NCBI RefSeq assembly: GCF_006874465.1
Contig: NZ_VIRL01000032.1
Location: 1-54,801 of the forward strand
From: Microbispora bryophytorum
GTDB taxonomy: Bacteria; Actinomycetota; Actinomycetes; Streptosporangiales; Streptosporangiaceae
Direction: 5' to 3'
Length of the DNA stretch: 54,801 bases
Shown: positions 46,363 to 54,677 of the stretch, piece after piece
How the letters are laid out: each line of letters begins with the position of its first letter
Numbering within the stretch: the first letter of the stretch is position 1
Made by a program: the position numbers and the translations under genes
Notes under the pieces: model-generated
What the model saw: the letters and a program-made list of their open reading frames with translations, nothing else
Told to the model about the DNA's origin: nothing
Databases searched by the model: none

Positions 46363-46950
46363 TCAGTCTTCAGGGATCGTGATGCCCTCCAGCACCAGCC
46401 GCAGGAATCGCGGGCTGCCGTCTCTGCCGGAGGCGGCCTGCTCGCGCACCCAGGCCGCGCCGTTGAGGAGGTCGAACAGCTCCTCGGGCGTGAGGTCGGG
46501 CCGCACCCTGCCGGCCGCCTGGGCGGCGCGCAGCAGGTCGGCGCCGCCGCGGCGCATCGCGGCGCACATGGCGTGGGAGGGGGTGCCCTCGTCGTACATG
46601 CTCCGGGCGAGGATGCCGACCAGGCCGCGGAAGGTGCTGAAGTGCACGACGGCCTCGCGCATCCACTCGATCAGCGAGTCGAGCGGATCCGGTCCGCCGG
46701 CCAGCCGTTCGGCGTGGGCGACGAGGCTCTCCAGGCCGTCGCGGGTGGCGGCCTCCACGAGTGAGGCACGGGTGGGGAAGTGCCGATACAGGGTGCCGAT
46801 GGCGACGCCCGCCTGGCTCGCGACATCCTCCAGCGAGGTGTCGGCGCCCGAGGTCTCGAACGCCTTGCGCGCCGCGGCGAGGATGGCGTCGTAGTTGCGC
46901 CGGCCGTCCGCGCGCTTCGGGCGCTGGGCGATGTAGGGCTTCGCGTCCAT
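46363..46950 (-). CDS. TetR-family regulator
   Basis: 195 residues from ATG 46950. HTH in residues 20-65 (NYDAILAAARKAFETSGADT, SLEDVASQAGVAIGTLYRHF). The C-terminal domain (RLAGGPDPLDSLIEWMREAV, RSMYDEGTPSHAMCAAMRRG) is of the SbtR/TetR_C_21-like type. Two to three CCTGAGG palindromes lie just upstream, so it probably represses itself. These differ from the ACCTACT operators of the surrounding cluster, so it may not be the cluster's regulator. Convergent to the ABC operon. Confidence 0.92.
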   Translation of the reverse strand: MDAKPYIAQRPKRADGRRNYDAILAAARKAFETSGADTSLEDVASQAGVAIGTLYRHFPTRASLVEAATRDGLESLVAHAERLAGGPDPLDSLIEWMREAVVHFSTFRGLVGILARSMYDEGTPSHAMCAAMRRGGADLLRAAQAAGRVRPDLTPEELFDLLNGAAWVREQAASGRDGSPRFLRLVLEGITIPED

Positions 46951-46970
46951 CGGTACCTCCCGCTTAACTT

Positions 46971-47052
46971 CCTGAGGCTACCTCATCTTGAATCTTGACC
47001 ATCAACCTGAGGAGTCCTCAGGAAATTCCGTCGCCTGACCTGAGGATGCCTC
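46971..47052. promoter_or_regulatory. Triple CCTGAGG operator cluster before tetR
   Basis: CCTGAGGCTACCTCA at 46971-46985, the perfect 17-bp palindrome CCTGAGGAGTCCTCAGG at 47006-47022, and CCTGAGGATGCCTC at 47039-47052. About one site every 33 bp, 20-100 bp upstream of the tetR start. Probable TetR operators and tetR promoter region. Confidence 0.7.
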
Positions 47053-47202
47053 TCGGCATCTGGCGGACCGTGGAACTCCGCGGTTCGTCGGGGCCGCCGC
47101 CCTGGTCGCCGTGGCGGCGTCCTGGTATCGCCCCCGAGCGCGGGCCTGACGTCGGCCGCCCAGGCGATCCCGCGTGAGGGGCGAGCGGTCCGCGCCGGCT
47201 CG

Positions 47203-47215
47203 CCCCCCCCCCCCC
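47203..47215. repeat. Run of 13 C
   Basis: A homopolymer of 13 cytosines seven bases beyond the stop of the LLM gene that ends at 47222. Such runs are prone to slippage and to sequencing error; here it does not lie in a coding frame. Confidence 0.9.
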
Positions 47216-47221
47216 GCGGAT

Positions 47222-48436
47222 TCATGCCGCGTAGCGGCTGGCGGGACGGGCCAGGCCGAGCCGTCCGCGCAGGTCCACCGTCTCGTACGCCGTCCGGAAC
47301 GCGCCCGCGTTCTGCAGGGCGGGCACGAGGGCCCTGGTGATCGCCACCAGGTCGTGAGGGAGCTGTCCCGGCCGGAGCCGGAATCCCTCCAACCCCGCCT
47401 CCCGCCACTCCAGCAGCAGCCCGGCGAGCTCCTCGGGGGTGCCGGTGAAGACGTGGGCGTCCCAATCGAGTTCGGCACCGTCGAGTTCGGCGCTCTTGAG
47501 TTCGGCGCCGTCGAGGTCGTCCAGCCGGGCCTTCCGGCCGTACGCGTCGCGGGAGTCGAGGAAGACCACCAGGTCGGCGAAGATCCGCAACGGCGGCTCG
47601 GTGCGTCCGACGGCCGCCTCCGCCGCCCGGACGCTCTCCACGATCGCGGCGGCGTCCTCCCGGTCGCGTGGCGTGACGTACACGACGTCGCTAGACCGGG
47701 CCGCGAACTCGTACGACAGCGTGTCGTGGGCCAGGGAGGTGACCGGCGGCTGGCCCTGCGGGGAGCGCGGCGTGATCGAAGGACCCTTCACGCTGAACCA
47801 CTCGCCGCGGAAGTCGATGTGGTGGAGCTTGTCGCGGTCGACGAACCGGCCGGTCGCGACGTCGCGGATCTCGGCGTCGTCCTCCCAGCTGTCCCACAGG
47901 CGGCGGACCACCTCGACCGCGTCGGCGGCCTCGGCGAACAGGCCCAGCACGTGCTCGCCGAAGACGGGATCCCGGTCGCCGGAGTAGTCCTGCGGCGGGA
48001 ACGGCGGGCGGCGGCCGAAGTGGGCCACGTGGTCGGGGTGGCCGGAGATCTGAGGTCGCCAGCCGGCCCTGCCGCGGCTGACGTGGTCGAGCGAGGCGAT
48101 GCCGATCGCGACGTGGAAGGGCTCGGTGTGGGTCGTGCCGGTGGTCGGCACGAGGCCGATCCGTGAGGTCAGCGGGGCGACGCGTGACGCGATCAGCACC
48201 GCGTCGAGCCGCCCGCGCACCTGGTCGAGTCGCCCGTCGGGCTCGTTGAGGCGGGAGGACTGGAGCCCGAGCGCGTCTTCGAAGGTGACGAAGTCGAGCA
48301 GGCCGCGCTCGGCTTCCGCGACGAGTCCGGCCCAGTAGCCGGGGGTGAACAGGCGGTCGGGCCGCGCGCCTTCGGCCCGCCACGCGGCCGGGTGCCAGCC
48401 CGCGCCGTCCAGCGCGACGGCGAGATGCAGGGTCAT
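47222..48436 (-). CDS. LLM-class flavin-dependent monooxygenase
   Basis: 404 residues from ATG 48436, overlapping the upstream stop (ATGA). Barrel elements: LAVALDGAGWHPAAWRAEGA, RGLLDFVTFEDALGLQSSRL, SRIGLVPTTGTTHTEPFHVA, SRGRAGWRPQISGHPDHVAH. A 15-bp duplication encodes SAELDGAELD near residue 325. It probably works with the NtaA-like enzyme encoded before it on a shared class of substrates, using reduced FMN. A flavin reductase gene is not in the window. Confidence 0.9.
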   Translation of the reverse strand: MTLHLAVALDGAGWHPAAWRAEGARPDRLFTPGYWAGLVAEAERGLLDFVTFEDALGLQSSRLNEPDGRLDQVRGRLDAVLIASRVAPLTSRIGLVPTTGTTHTEPFHVAIGIASLDHVSRGRAGWRPQISGHPDHVAHFGRRPPFPPQDYSGDRDPVFGEHVLGLFAEAADAVEVVRRLWDSWEDDAEIRDVATGRFVDRDKLHHIDFRGEWFSVKGPSITPRSPQGQPPVTSLAHDTLSYEFAARSSDVVYVTPRDREDAAAIVESVRAAEAAVGRTEPPLRIFADLVVFLDSRDAYGRKARLDDLDGAELKSAELDGAELDWDAHVFTGTPEELAGLLLEWREAGLEGFRLRPGQLPHDLVAITRALVPALQNAGAFRTAYETVDLRGRLGLARPASRYAA

Positions 48437-49785
48437 GAGGTCTCCTCGATGCCGTCCTGGGTGCGGGGGGCGAGGCCGAGGTGGTCGCGGAGGGTGGGCC
48501 CGGTGTAGTCGGCCCGGAACACGCCCTTCTCCTGAAGCAGGGGGACGACCTTGTCGACCAGGTCGTCCAGCCCGCCGGGAGTCAGATGGGGCACGAAGAT
48601 GAAGCCGTCGGCCGCGTCGGCCTGCACGAAGTGATCGATCTCGTCGGCGACCGAACGCGGCGTGCCGATGAAGGTCTGCGGCGCGGAGACCTCGATGGCG
48701 AGCTCGCGGATCGACAGGTTCTTCTCCTCGGCGAGGGCGCGCCACTTGGCCACCAGCTCGCCACGGTCGCGGCGAAACGCCGCGTGGCCCTTGGACACCC
48801 CCTCGTCGAGGTCCGGCTCGACGTCGGGCAGCGGGCCGTCCGGGTCGTATCCCGAAAGGTCGCGGCCCCACACGGCCTCCAGGAAGTAGATCGCCGTCTG
48901 CGGGCCGACCTGCGCGCGGCGGATCTCGACGGCCCGTTCCGCGGCCTCGGCCTCGGTGTCGCCGAGCACGTACGTCACCGCGGGAAGGATCTTCAGCTCC
49001 TCCGGCCGCCGGCCGTAGGCGGCGAGCCTGCGCTTGACGTCACGGTAGAAGGCGCGGCCCTCCTCCAGCTTGCTGTGCCTGCTGAAGATCACGTCAGCCG
49101 ACGAGGCGGCGAACTCGCGGCCCTCGTCCGAGTCTCCGGCCTGGATGATCACGGGGTGGCCCTGCGGGCCGCGCGGCACGTTGAACAGTCCCGAAATGTC
49201 GAAGTGCCGTCCCCGGTGCCGGAAGGGGGTGACGCCGCCGGGCCGCAGGAACCGCCCCGCCTCCGGATCCGCGGCCACCGCGTCCGACGCCCACGAGTCC
49301 CACAACTCCCTGGCGGTCTGCAGGAACTCCTTGGCCCGGGTGTACCGGTCGGCCTCGGCCAGGAAGCCGCCCCGGCGGAAGTTCTCCCCGGTGAAGGCGT
49401 CGAAGCTGGTCACCACGTTCCACGCGGCCCGGCCGCCGCTCAGGTGGTCGAGCGTGGCCAGCCGCCGCGCCACCTCGTACGGTTCGTTGAAGGTGGAGTT
49501 CACCGTCGCGGCGAGCCCCAGGTGGGTGGTGACGGCGGCCAGGGCGGACAGGACCGTGAGCGACTCCGGGCGTCCCATGACGTCCAGGTCGTGGATGCGT
49601 CCCTTCGCCTCGCGCAGCCGCAGTCCTTCCGCCAGGAAGAAGAAGTCGAACTTCCCGCGTTCGGCCGTCTGGGCGAGGTGGCGGAACGAGTCGAAGTCGA
49701 TCTGACTGCCCGACGCGGGGTCGGACCAGACCGTGGTGTTGTTCACGCCGGGGAAGTGCGCGGCGAGATGGATCTGCTTGGTCAC
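48433..49785 (-). CDS. NtaA/DmoA/SnaA-type FMN-dependent monooxygenase
   Basis: 450 residues from GTG 49785 with AGGAG upstream; the longer frame enters the operator. QIHLAAHFPGVNNTTVWSDP, FDFFFLAEGLRLREAKGRIH, LSGGRAAWNVVTSFDAFTGE and PRGPQGHPVIIQAGDSDEGR are typical of the group that includes nitrilotriacetate monooxygenase, dimethylsulfide monooxygenase and the sulfone monooxygenase DszA. It needs FMNH2 from a separate reductase. Preceded by operator B at 49822. The substrate is likely an organosulfur or amine compound. Confidence 0.93.
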   Translation of the reverse strand: MTKQIHLAAHFPGVNNTTVWSDPASGSQIDFDSFRHLAQTAERGKFDFFFLAEGLRLREAKGRIHDLDVMGRPESLTVLSALAAVTTHLGLAATVNSTFNEPYEVARRLATLDHLSGGRAAWNVVTSFDAFTGENFRRGGFLAEADRYTRAKEFLQTARELWDSWASDAVAADPEAGRFLRPGGVTPFRHRGRHFDISGLFNVPRGPQGHPVIIQAGDSDEGREFAASSADVIFSRHSKLEEGRAFYRDVKRRLAAYGRRPEELKILPAVTYVLGDTEAEAAERAVEIRRAQVGPQTAIYFLEAVWGRDLSGYDPDGPLPDVEPDLDEGVSKGHAAFRRDRGELVAKWRALAEEKNLSIRELAIEVSAPQTFIGTPRSVADEIDHFVQADAADGFIFVPHLTPGGLDDLVDKVVPLLQEKGVFRADYTGPTLRDHLGLAPRTQDGIEETS

Positions 49786-49821
49786 GGGGGACTCCTGACG
49801 TCTCGGCCGGCGTGCAGCTAA

Positions 49822-49840
49822 ACCAACTAATATAGTAGGT
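49822..49840. promoter_or_regulatory. Operator B, ACCAACT-AATAT-AGTAGGT
   Basis: 19-bp dyad with one arm mismatch, 37 bp upstream of the NtaA-like start. Same sequence and spacing as the sites at 38353 and 50740. The AT-rich centre (TAATATAGT) may also contain the -10. Confidence 0.7.
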
Positions 49841-49876
49841 ATATGGGGTTTTGTCGTCAATCAATCGGCCTCGTGC

Positions 49877-50575
49877 TCATGCGACCGGCACGTCGGCAGG
49901 CGCCCGGAGGGTGGCGAACGTGGTCCGCCGGCGGAGGCGGAAGCCGAGCTTCTCGTACACCCGGATCGCCGCGGTGTTGTTCGCGGCGGCGTGCAGGAAC
50001 GGGGTCTCGCCGCGGGCGCGGATGGCGGCGGCGACGGCCGGCACCAGCCGTGACGCCAGCCCCTGGCGGCGGAAGGCCGGGTCGGTGCAGACCGCGCTGA
50101 TCTCCGTCCAGCCGGGTGGGTGCAGCCGCTCCCCGGCCATCGCGACCAGCGCGCCGCCGCGGCGGATGCCCAGGTAGACGCCCATCTCGATGGTGCGCGG
50201 CCGGAACGGTCCCGGCTGCGCGCGTGCGACGAGGTCCAGCATCTCCGGCACGTCCGACGCCCGCAGGCGGACCGCCTCGTCGTCGGGCGCGGGGACCACG
50301 TCGTCGCCGACCAGTTGCACGCCCCCGCCGTGCGCGACCACCTCCCACCCGTCCGGCGCCGCGGCGGCCTCGCCGGTGACCGGGATCGTCGCGCCGGGCC
50401 CCGCGAGCGCGGCGAGGTCGCTCCAGTCCGCCGGTCGGGGGTCGTCGGGCAGCGCGAAGAACGGCGAGACGTCATCCGGGTAGCGCAACGCGCCGCCGTG
50501 CCGTTCGGCGAAGCGCGCGTGCGGGCCGGTCAGCGACGCCCACACGGGATTGTCCAGGAGGTGCCGGTCGCTCAT
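49877..50575 (-). CDS. GNAT-family N-acetyltransferase
   Basis: 232 residues from ATG 50575 (GGAGAG upstream). C-terminal FR47-like GNAT domain with the acetyl-CoA loop PAFRRQGLASRLVPAVAAAI, preceded by WTEISAVCTD and followed by NNTAAIRVYEKLGFRLRRRT. The N-terminal 100 residues are a degenerate second GNAT half. Substrate unknown; in this cluster it might acetylate an amino acid or amine, for example to store or detoxify an imported compound. Confidence 0.92.
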   Translation of the reverse strand: MSDRHLLDNPVWASLTGPHARFAERHGGALRYPDDVSPFFALPDDPRPADWSDLAALAGPGATIPVTGEAAAAPDGWEVVAHGGGVQLVGDDVVPAPDDEAVRLRASDVPEMLDLVARAQPGPFRPRTIEMGVYLGIRRGGALVAMAGERLHPPGWTEISAVCTDPAFRRQGLASRLVPAVAAAIRARGETPFLHAAANNTAAIRVYEKLGFRLRRRTTFATLRAPADVPVA

Positions 50576-50899
50576 CGCGGCTCTCCTCGGGACGCGTCGT
50601 GGCCGGTGCTCACACTCGCCTCCATGGTCATCTCGTCGCGGGGCGCGGCCGTCGGCGCCGCCAGACGCGGGGAACACGGATTCCTTCGGCATCGGGCCTC
50701 CTGTCACTCGTCCTCATCCGGGAGGCATCCTAGGCAATTACCTACTAAACAAGTAGGTCTTGACGGTATTGCGTACCTGTGCCGAAGATGGAGGCACGTC
50801 GGACGTCCGCGATCAGCGCGGTCGCCGGGAGGGTTGATCCATGACTGCCGAGCTCTTCGCGCTCAATCACGACCACTCACCGCACGCCACGGAGGCACG
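50576..50899. other. Divergent intergenic region, acetyltransferase and ABC operon
   Basis: Contains operator C (50740-50758) and the promoters. A TTGACG follows directly at 50760 and could be a -35 toward the ABC operon, but no good -10 is seen at 17 bp. No gene is supported. Confidence 0.45.
50740..50758. promoter_or_regulatory. Operator C, perfect ACCTACT-AAACA-AGTAGGT
   Basis: Perfect 7-bp inverted arms with a 5-bp centre, between the divergent acetyltransferase and polar-amino-acid ABC operon. Best copy of the three sites in the cluster. Confidence 0.8.
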
Positions 50900-51868
50900 A
50901 TGACCGCGCCCGCCGTGCTGGAGGAGGCGGCGGCGGAGACCGCCGGCTCGCTGACCGTGCTCAAGGCGCGTCACCCGGGACGCTGGATCGCCGGCGCCGC
51001 GGTGGCGGTGCTGCTGGCGATGGCGGTCAACGCGCTGGTCACCAATCCGGCCTGGGACTGGCCGGTCGTCGGCGCATACCTGTTCCATCCCTCGGTGGTG
51101 CACGCGGTGCTGTTCACCGTGGAGCTGACCGCGCTCGGCATCGTGCTGGGTTTCCTGCTGGGCACCGCGCTCGCGCTGATGCGGCTGTCCCGCGTCCCGC
51201 TGCTCGCGTCGGCGGCCTGGGGCTACGTGTGGCTGTTCCGCTCGGTGCCGCTCATCCTGCAGCTGCTGTTCTGGTACAACCTCGCCGCCCTGTACAAGCA
51301 GATCTCGTTCGGGGTGCCGTTCGGGCCCGCGTTCTTCTCCGTCGACTCGATGGACCTGATCGGGCCGGTGACGGCCGCCGCGCTCGGCCTGGCGCTGCAC
51401 CAGGCGGCGTACGCCGCGGAGATCGTCCGCGGAGGCCTCCTGTCGGTGGACCCGGGCCAGCTGGAGGCGGCCGCCGCGCTCGGCATCCCGCGGGCCAGGC
51501 AGATCTTCCGGATCCAGCTTCCCCAGGCCATGCGGTCGATCGTCCCGGCGGCGGGCAACGAGATCATCGGCCTGGTCAAGGGCACCTCGGTCGTCTACAT
51601 CATGGCGTTGCCCGAGCTGTTCTACCAGGTTCAGGTGATCTACAACCGCAACGGCCGGGTGATCGCGATGCTGCTGGTGGCCGCGATCTGGTATCTCGTC
51701 CTCACCACGGTGCTGTCGGCCGCGCAGCACTACGTGGAACGCCGGTTCGGCCGGGGCCTCGCGCAGGCCCTGCCGCCCACGCCGCTGCAGCGGGTGCGCC
51801 GGATCCTCTCCGTACGGCGGGCCGCCCGGCGGCAGCGCCCGGCCTGGGGCGGAGGCGAGCGGCGATGA
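50900..51868 (+). CDS. Polar amino acid ABC transporter permease
   Basis: 322 residues from ATG 50900 (GGAGG upstream). HisM/GlnP-type permease: [35 protein letters not shown], the EAA loop [20 protein letters not shown] and [10 protein letters not shown]. One gene, so it probably forms a homodimeric pore. Adjacent operator C suggests control together with the monooxygenases. Likely substrate a cystine-, methionine- or other amino-acid-like compound; inferred. Confidence 0.94.
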   Translation: MTAPAVLEEAAAETAGSLTVLKARHPGRWIAGAAVAVLLAMAVNALVTNPAWDWPVVGAYLFHPSVVHAVLFTVELTALGIVLGFLLGTALALMRLSRVPLLASAAWGYVWLFRSVPLILQLLFWYNLAALYKQISFGVPFGPAFFSVDSMDLIGPVTAAALGLALHQAAYAAEIVRGGLLSVDPGQLEAAAALGIPRARQIFRIQLPQAMRSIVPAAGNEIIGLVKGTSVVYIMALPELFYQVQVIYNRNGRVIAMLLVAAIWYLVLTTVLSAAQHYVERRFGRGLAQALPPTPLQRVRRILSVRRAARRQRPAWGGGERR

Positions 51869-52629
51869 GCACTCCCATGGTCGACGTGCGCGGCGTGCAC
51901 AAGAGCTACGGCCCTCTGGAGGTCCTGCGCGGGGTGGACCTGCAGGTCCAGCCCGGCGAGGTGACGGTGATCATCGGTCCGTCCGGGTCGGGCAAGTCGA
52001 CGCTCCTGCGCAGCATCAACCACCTGGAGAAGATCGACCGCGGGTACGTCGCCATCGACGGCGAGTTCGTCGGCTACCGGCGGTCCGGAGACCGGCTGTA
52101 CGAGCTGCGGGAACGCGAGATCCTGCGCCGGCGCACCCAGATCGGCTTCGTCTTCCAGAACTTCAACCTGTTCCCCCATCTCACCGTCCGGGAGAACGTG
52201 ACCGAGGCCCCGATCTCGGCGCAGGGCCGCCCACGCGGCCAGGCCGAGGCGCTGGCGACCGAGCTGCTGGCGCAGGTGGGCCTGTCCGACAAGGCCGAGG
52301 CCTATCCGCGGCAGCTGTCCGGGGGACAGCGGCAACGCGTCGCGATCGCCCGGGCCCTGGCCCTGCGGCCCAAGGTCGTGCTGTTCGACGAGCCCACCTC
52401 GGCACTCGACCCCGAGCTGGTGGGCGAGGTGCTGGAAGTGATGAAGGCGCTCGCCCGCAACGGCACCACCATGATCGTCGTGACCCACGAGATCGGCTTC
52501 GCCCGCGAGGTCGCCGACACCGTGGTCTTCATGGACGCCGGTCAGATCGTGGAGCACGGACCGCCCCGGCAGGTGCTCGACCGGCCGAGGCACGACCGTA
52601 CGCGCGCCTTCCTCAGCAAGGTGCTCTGA
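51865..52629 (+). CDS. Polar amino acid ABC transporter ATPase
   Basis: 254 residues, overlapping the permease stop (ATGA). Walker [22 protein letters not shown]-loop [18 protein letters not shown], signature [16 protein letters not shown], Walker [22 protein letters not shown]-loop [19 protein letters not shown]. Typical GlnQ/HisP group. Confidence 0.96.
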   Translation: MSTPMVDVRGVHKSYGPLEVLRGVDLQVQPGEVTVIIGPSGSGKSTLLRSINHLEKIDRGYVAIDGEFVGYRRSGDRLYELREREILRRRTQIGFVFQNFNLFPHLTVRENVTEAPISAQGRPRGQAEALATELLAQVGLSDKAEAYPRQLSGGQRQRVAIARALALRPKVVLFDEPTSALDPELVGEVLEVMKALARNGTTMIVVTHEIGFAREVADTVVFMDAGQIVEHGPPRQVLDRPRHDRTRAFLSKVL

Positions 52630-52647
52630 ACCCTGAAGGACGATCGC

Positions 52648-53613
52648 ATGTCACCATCCCGATTATCCGTGCTCGGCGTGTCCGCTCTGCTGCTGACGGC
52701 CGCCTGCGGCACGGCTCCCTACGACGGCGACGCGGCCGCTGCCGCGGCCCCGCCCGGCGTCTTGAAGATCAACACGAGTCCGGAGCAGAACCGGATCCGG
52801 GCCGCGAAGGTGGAGGCGATCGCCGCCGAGGTGCCCGCCGCGATCCGGGCCAAGGGGGAGTTCCTGATCGGCACCTCCACCTTCGAGCCACCGCTGTCGT
52901 TCGTCGCCGACGACGACGTCACCCCGATCGGGGTGGAGGAGGACATCGCCTCACTCGTGGCCGACGTTCTCGGCCTGAAGGTGCGCATCGAGGCCACCTC
53001 GTGGGGGAACCTGTTCCTCGCGGTGCGGTCCGGCAAGTACACGGCCGGCTTCTCCAACATCACCGTCACCGAGGAGCGCAAGGACGTCTACGACTTCGCC
53101 ACCTACCGGCTCGACCAGGTGGCATGGGAGGTGCCGAAGGACAGCACGATCACCTCGATCGCCGAGCCGGCCGACGTGGCCGGGCTCAGCGTGGCCGTGG
53201 GCTCCGGCACCAACCAGGAGAAGATCCTGCTGGGCTGGGACAGGCAGAACCGCGCCGCCGGGCGGAAACCCGCTCAGATCCAGTACTACAAGCAGGCGGC
53301 CGACACCTATCTGGCGCTCAGGTCCGGCCGGATCCAGGCGTACTTCGCACCCAACCCCACCTCCGCCTACCACGCCGCGGTGAGCGGCGACACGAAGATC
53401 GTCGGCACCTACTCCGGCGCCGGGCCCACGCTCCAGGGGCTCATCGCCGCGATGACGCGGAAGGGAAACGGCCTGGCCAAGCCGATCGCCGACGCCCTCA
53501 ACGCCCTCATCGAGGACGGCACGTACGCCAAGGTCCTCACCCGCTGGGGCCTGTCCGGCGAGGCCGTCCCCGAATCCGTGGTCAACCCGCCCGGTTTGCC
53601 CCGCGAGCAGTAG
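52648..53613 (+). CDS. ABC transporter substrate-binding lipoprotein, SBP_bac_3 type
   Basis: 321 residues. Lipobox LLLTAACG near Cys20. Type II binding fold: GEFLIGTSTFEPPLSFVADD, EEDIASLVADVLGLKVRIEA, FSNITVTEERKDVYDFATYR, AVGSGTNQEKILL and DALNALIEDGTYAKVLTRWG. It delivers its ligand to the permease and ATPase encoded upstream. It sits last in the operon, whereas the binding protein is more often first. Confidence 0.93.
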   Translation: MSPSRLSVLGVSALLLTAACGTAPYDGDAAAAAAPPGVLKINTSPEQNRIRAAKVEAIAAEVPAAIRAKGEFLIGTSTFEPPLSFVADDDVTPIGVEEDIASLVADVLGLKVRIEATSWGNLFLAVRSGKYTAGFSNITVTEERKDVYDFATYRLDQVAWEVPKDSTITSIAEPADVAGLSVAVGSGTNQEKILLGWDRQNRAAGRKPAQIQYYKQAADTYLALRSGRIQAYFAPNPTSAYHAAVSGDTKIVGTYSGAGPTLQGLIAAMTRKGNGLAKPIADALNALIEDGTYAKVLTRWGLSGEAVPESVVNPPGLPREQ

Positions 53614-53630
53614 GCCATCTCGGCGCCGGC

Positions 53631-54623
53631 TCACACCGCGCAGCCTTCGCGGGGCCGGGCCGGAGGGGTTCCCCTCAGCTCAGCGGCGGGGCGGCGGGGT
53701 GCGCGGGGGACCGCCGGGCCGTACCCCAGCCGGATGATCATCTGGATGTGCCCGCGCCGGTGGTGGGGATCGCTGCGTCGGCGCATGTCGCGGAGGTCGA
53801 GCGGCTGGTTGAGGAACGAGGCCGAGACGCCGTGGACGGTCGCGGTCAGCAGCAGGCGCTGCAGGGCCTGGCCGGCGCGCAGCCAGTCGGCGGGGCCGTC
53901 GCCCGAGGTGGTGAGCACCGCCAGCCGGGGATTCGACTCGAAACGGACCCCCCGGCGCTCCCCGCGCGTCCCGAAGTCGCGGACGGGCGCAGGGTCGTCT
54001 GCGCAGCCGGGCCCCCGCACGTAGGACGGCAGGCCGTCGCGGCGGTTTCCGCTCATCGTCCACGCCCGCAGCTCGGCCTGGTAGTCGCGGTCCTTGCCGA
54101 GCTCGTCGTCGGCGACGGCGATGTGTTCCAGCAGGTCCGCCGTGGCGTGCCGCTCCAGCGTGACCAGGCGCGTCCCCTCGCAGGACGCCGCGTGGCGCAG
54201 GTCGGCCAGCACGTGCGGGGGAACCGGCCGCTCGCCGAAGGGCTCCCGGTTGGTCCGGCGCACGCCGATGCGGTCGTACAGTTCGCGGGTTCGCCCGGAA
54301 GCCGGTCCGTACGGCGACACGCGGACGGCGGCCAGGAGCAGCGGCTCCTCCGCGGTGTTGGGCAGGAGCCAGATCAGCGGCCGGTGACCGGCCGTCCGCA
54401 CGGCGAGCCGGAGGTTGAACAGAGCGGCGCCACAGCTGACGTGCAGTGAACGCCCCCGGGGGTCGCTGACGCGCAGCCGCCGGTCGGGGTCGGCCAGCAG
54501 TTCGGCGAACTCCCCGCGGACCGCTGCGAGCCGCCAGGGCTGCGTGTTGAGCACCGAGGGCGCCTGCCCGGCGGCGGTGAGCAGCCGGTGAAAAGCGCGT
54601 TCTGTGGCGAAGGGAGAGTGCAC
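53631..54623 (-). CDS. Acg-family nitroreductase-fold protein
   Basis: 330 residues from GTG 54623 (GAAGAAGG upstream). The nitroreductase fold is stretched over two half-domains: SVLNTQPWRLAAVRGEFAEL near residue 23, RIGVRRTNREPFGERPVPPH, and ADWLRAGQALQRLLLTATVH, GVSASFLNQPL near 260. This layout is that of mycobacterial Acg/Rv2032-like proteins, which bind flavin but have a lid that blocks normal reductase activity; they belong to hypoxia or dormancy regulons. It follows the DoxX-like gene by 54 bp. Confidence 0.9.
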   Translation of the reverse strand: MHSPFATERAFHRLLTAAGQAPSVLNTQPWRLAAVRGEFAELLADPDRRLRVSDPRGRSLHVSCGAALFNLRLAVRTAGHRPLIWLLPNTAEEPLLLAAVRVSPYGPASGRTRELYDRIGVRRTNREPFGERPVPPHVLADLRHAASCEGTRLVTLERHATADLLEHIAVADDELGKDRDYQAELRAWTMSGNRRDGLPSYVRGPGCADDPAPVRDFGTRGERRGVRFESNPRLAVLTTSGDGPADWLRAGQALQRLLLTATVHGVSASFLNQPLDLRDMRRRSDPHHRRGHIQMIIRLGYGPAVPRAPRRPAAELRGTPPARPREGCAV

Positions 54624-54636
54624 GGCGCACCTTCTT

Positions 54637-54669
54637 CAGGGAGGGTCTTCTGCCTTCAAGGAGGGTCTT
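54637..54669 (-). repeat. 22-bp-period direct repeat before the acg gene
   Basis: GGAGGGTCTTC occurs at 54637-54647 and 54659-54669; on the minus strand the repeats read GAAGACCCTCC. The downstream copy contains part of the region before the ribosome site. Meaning unknown. Confidence 0.6.
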
Positions 54670-54677
54670 CGGAAGGG

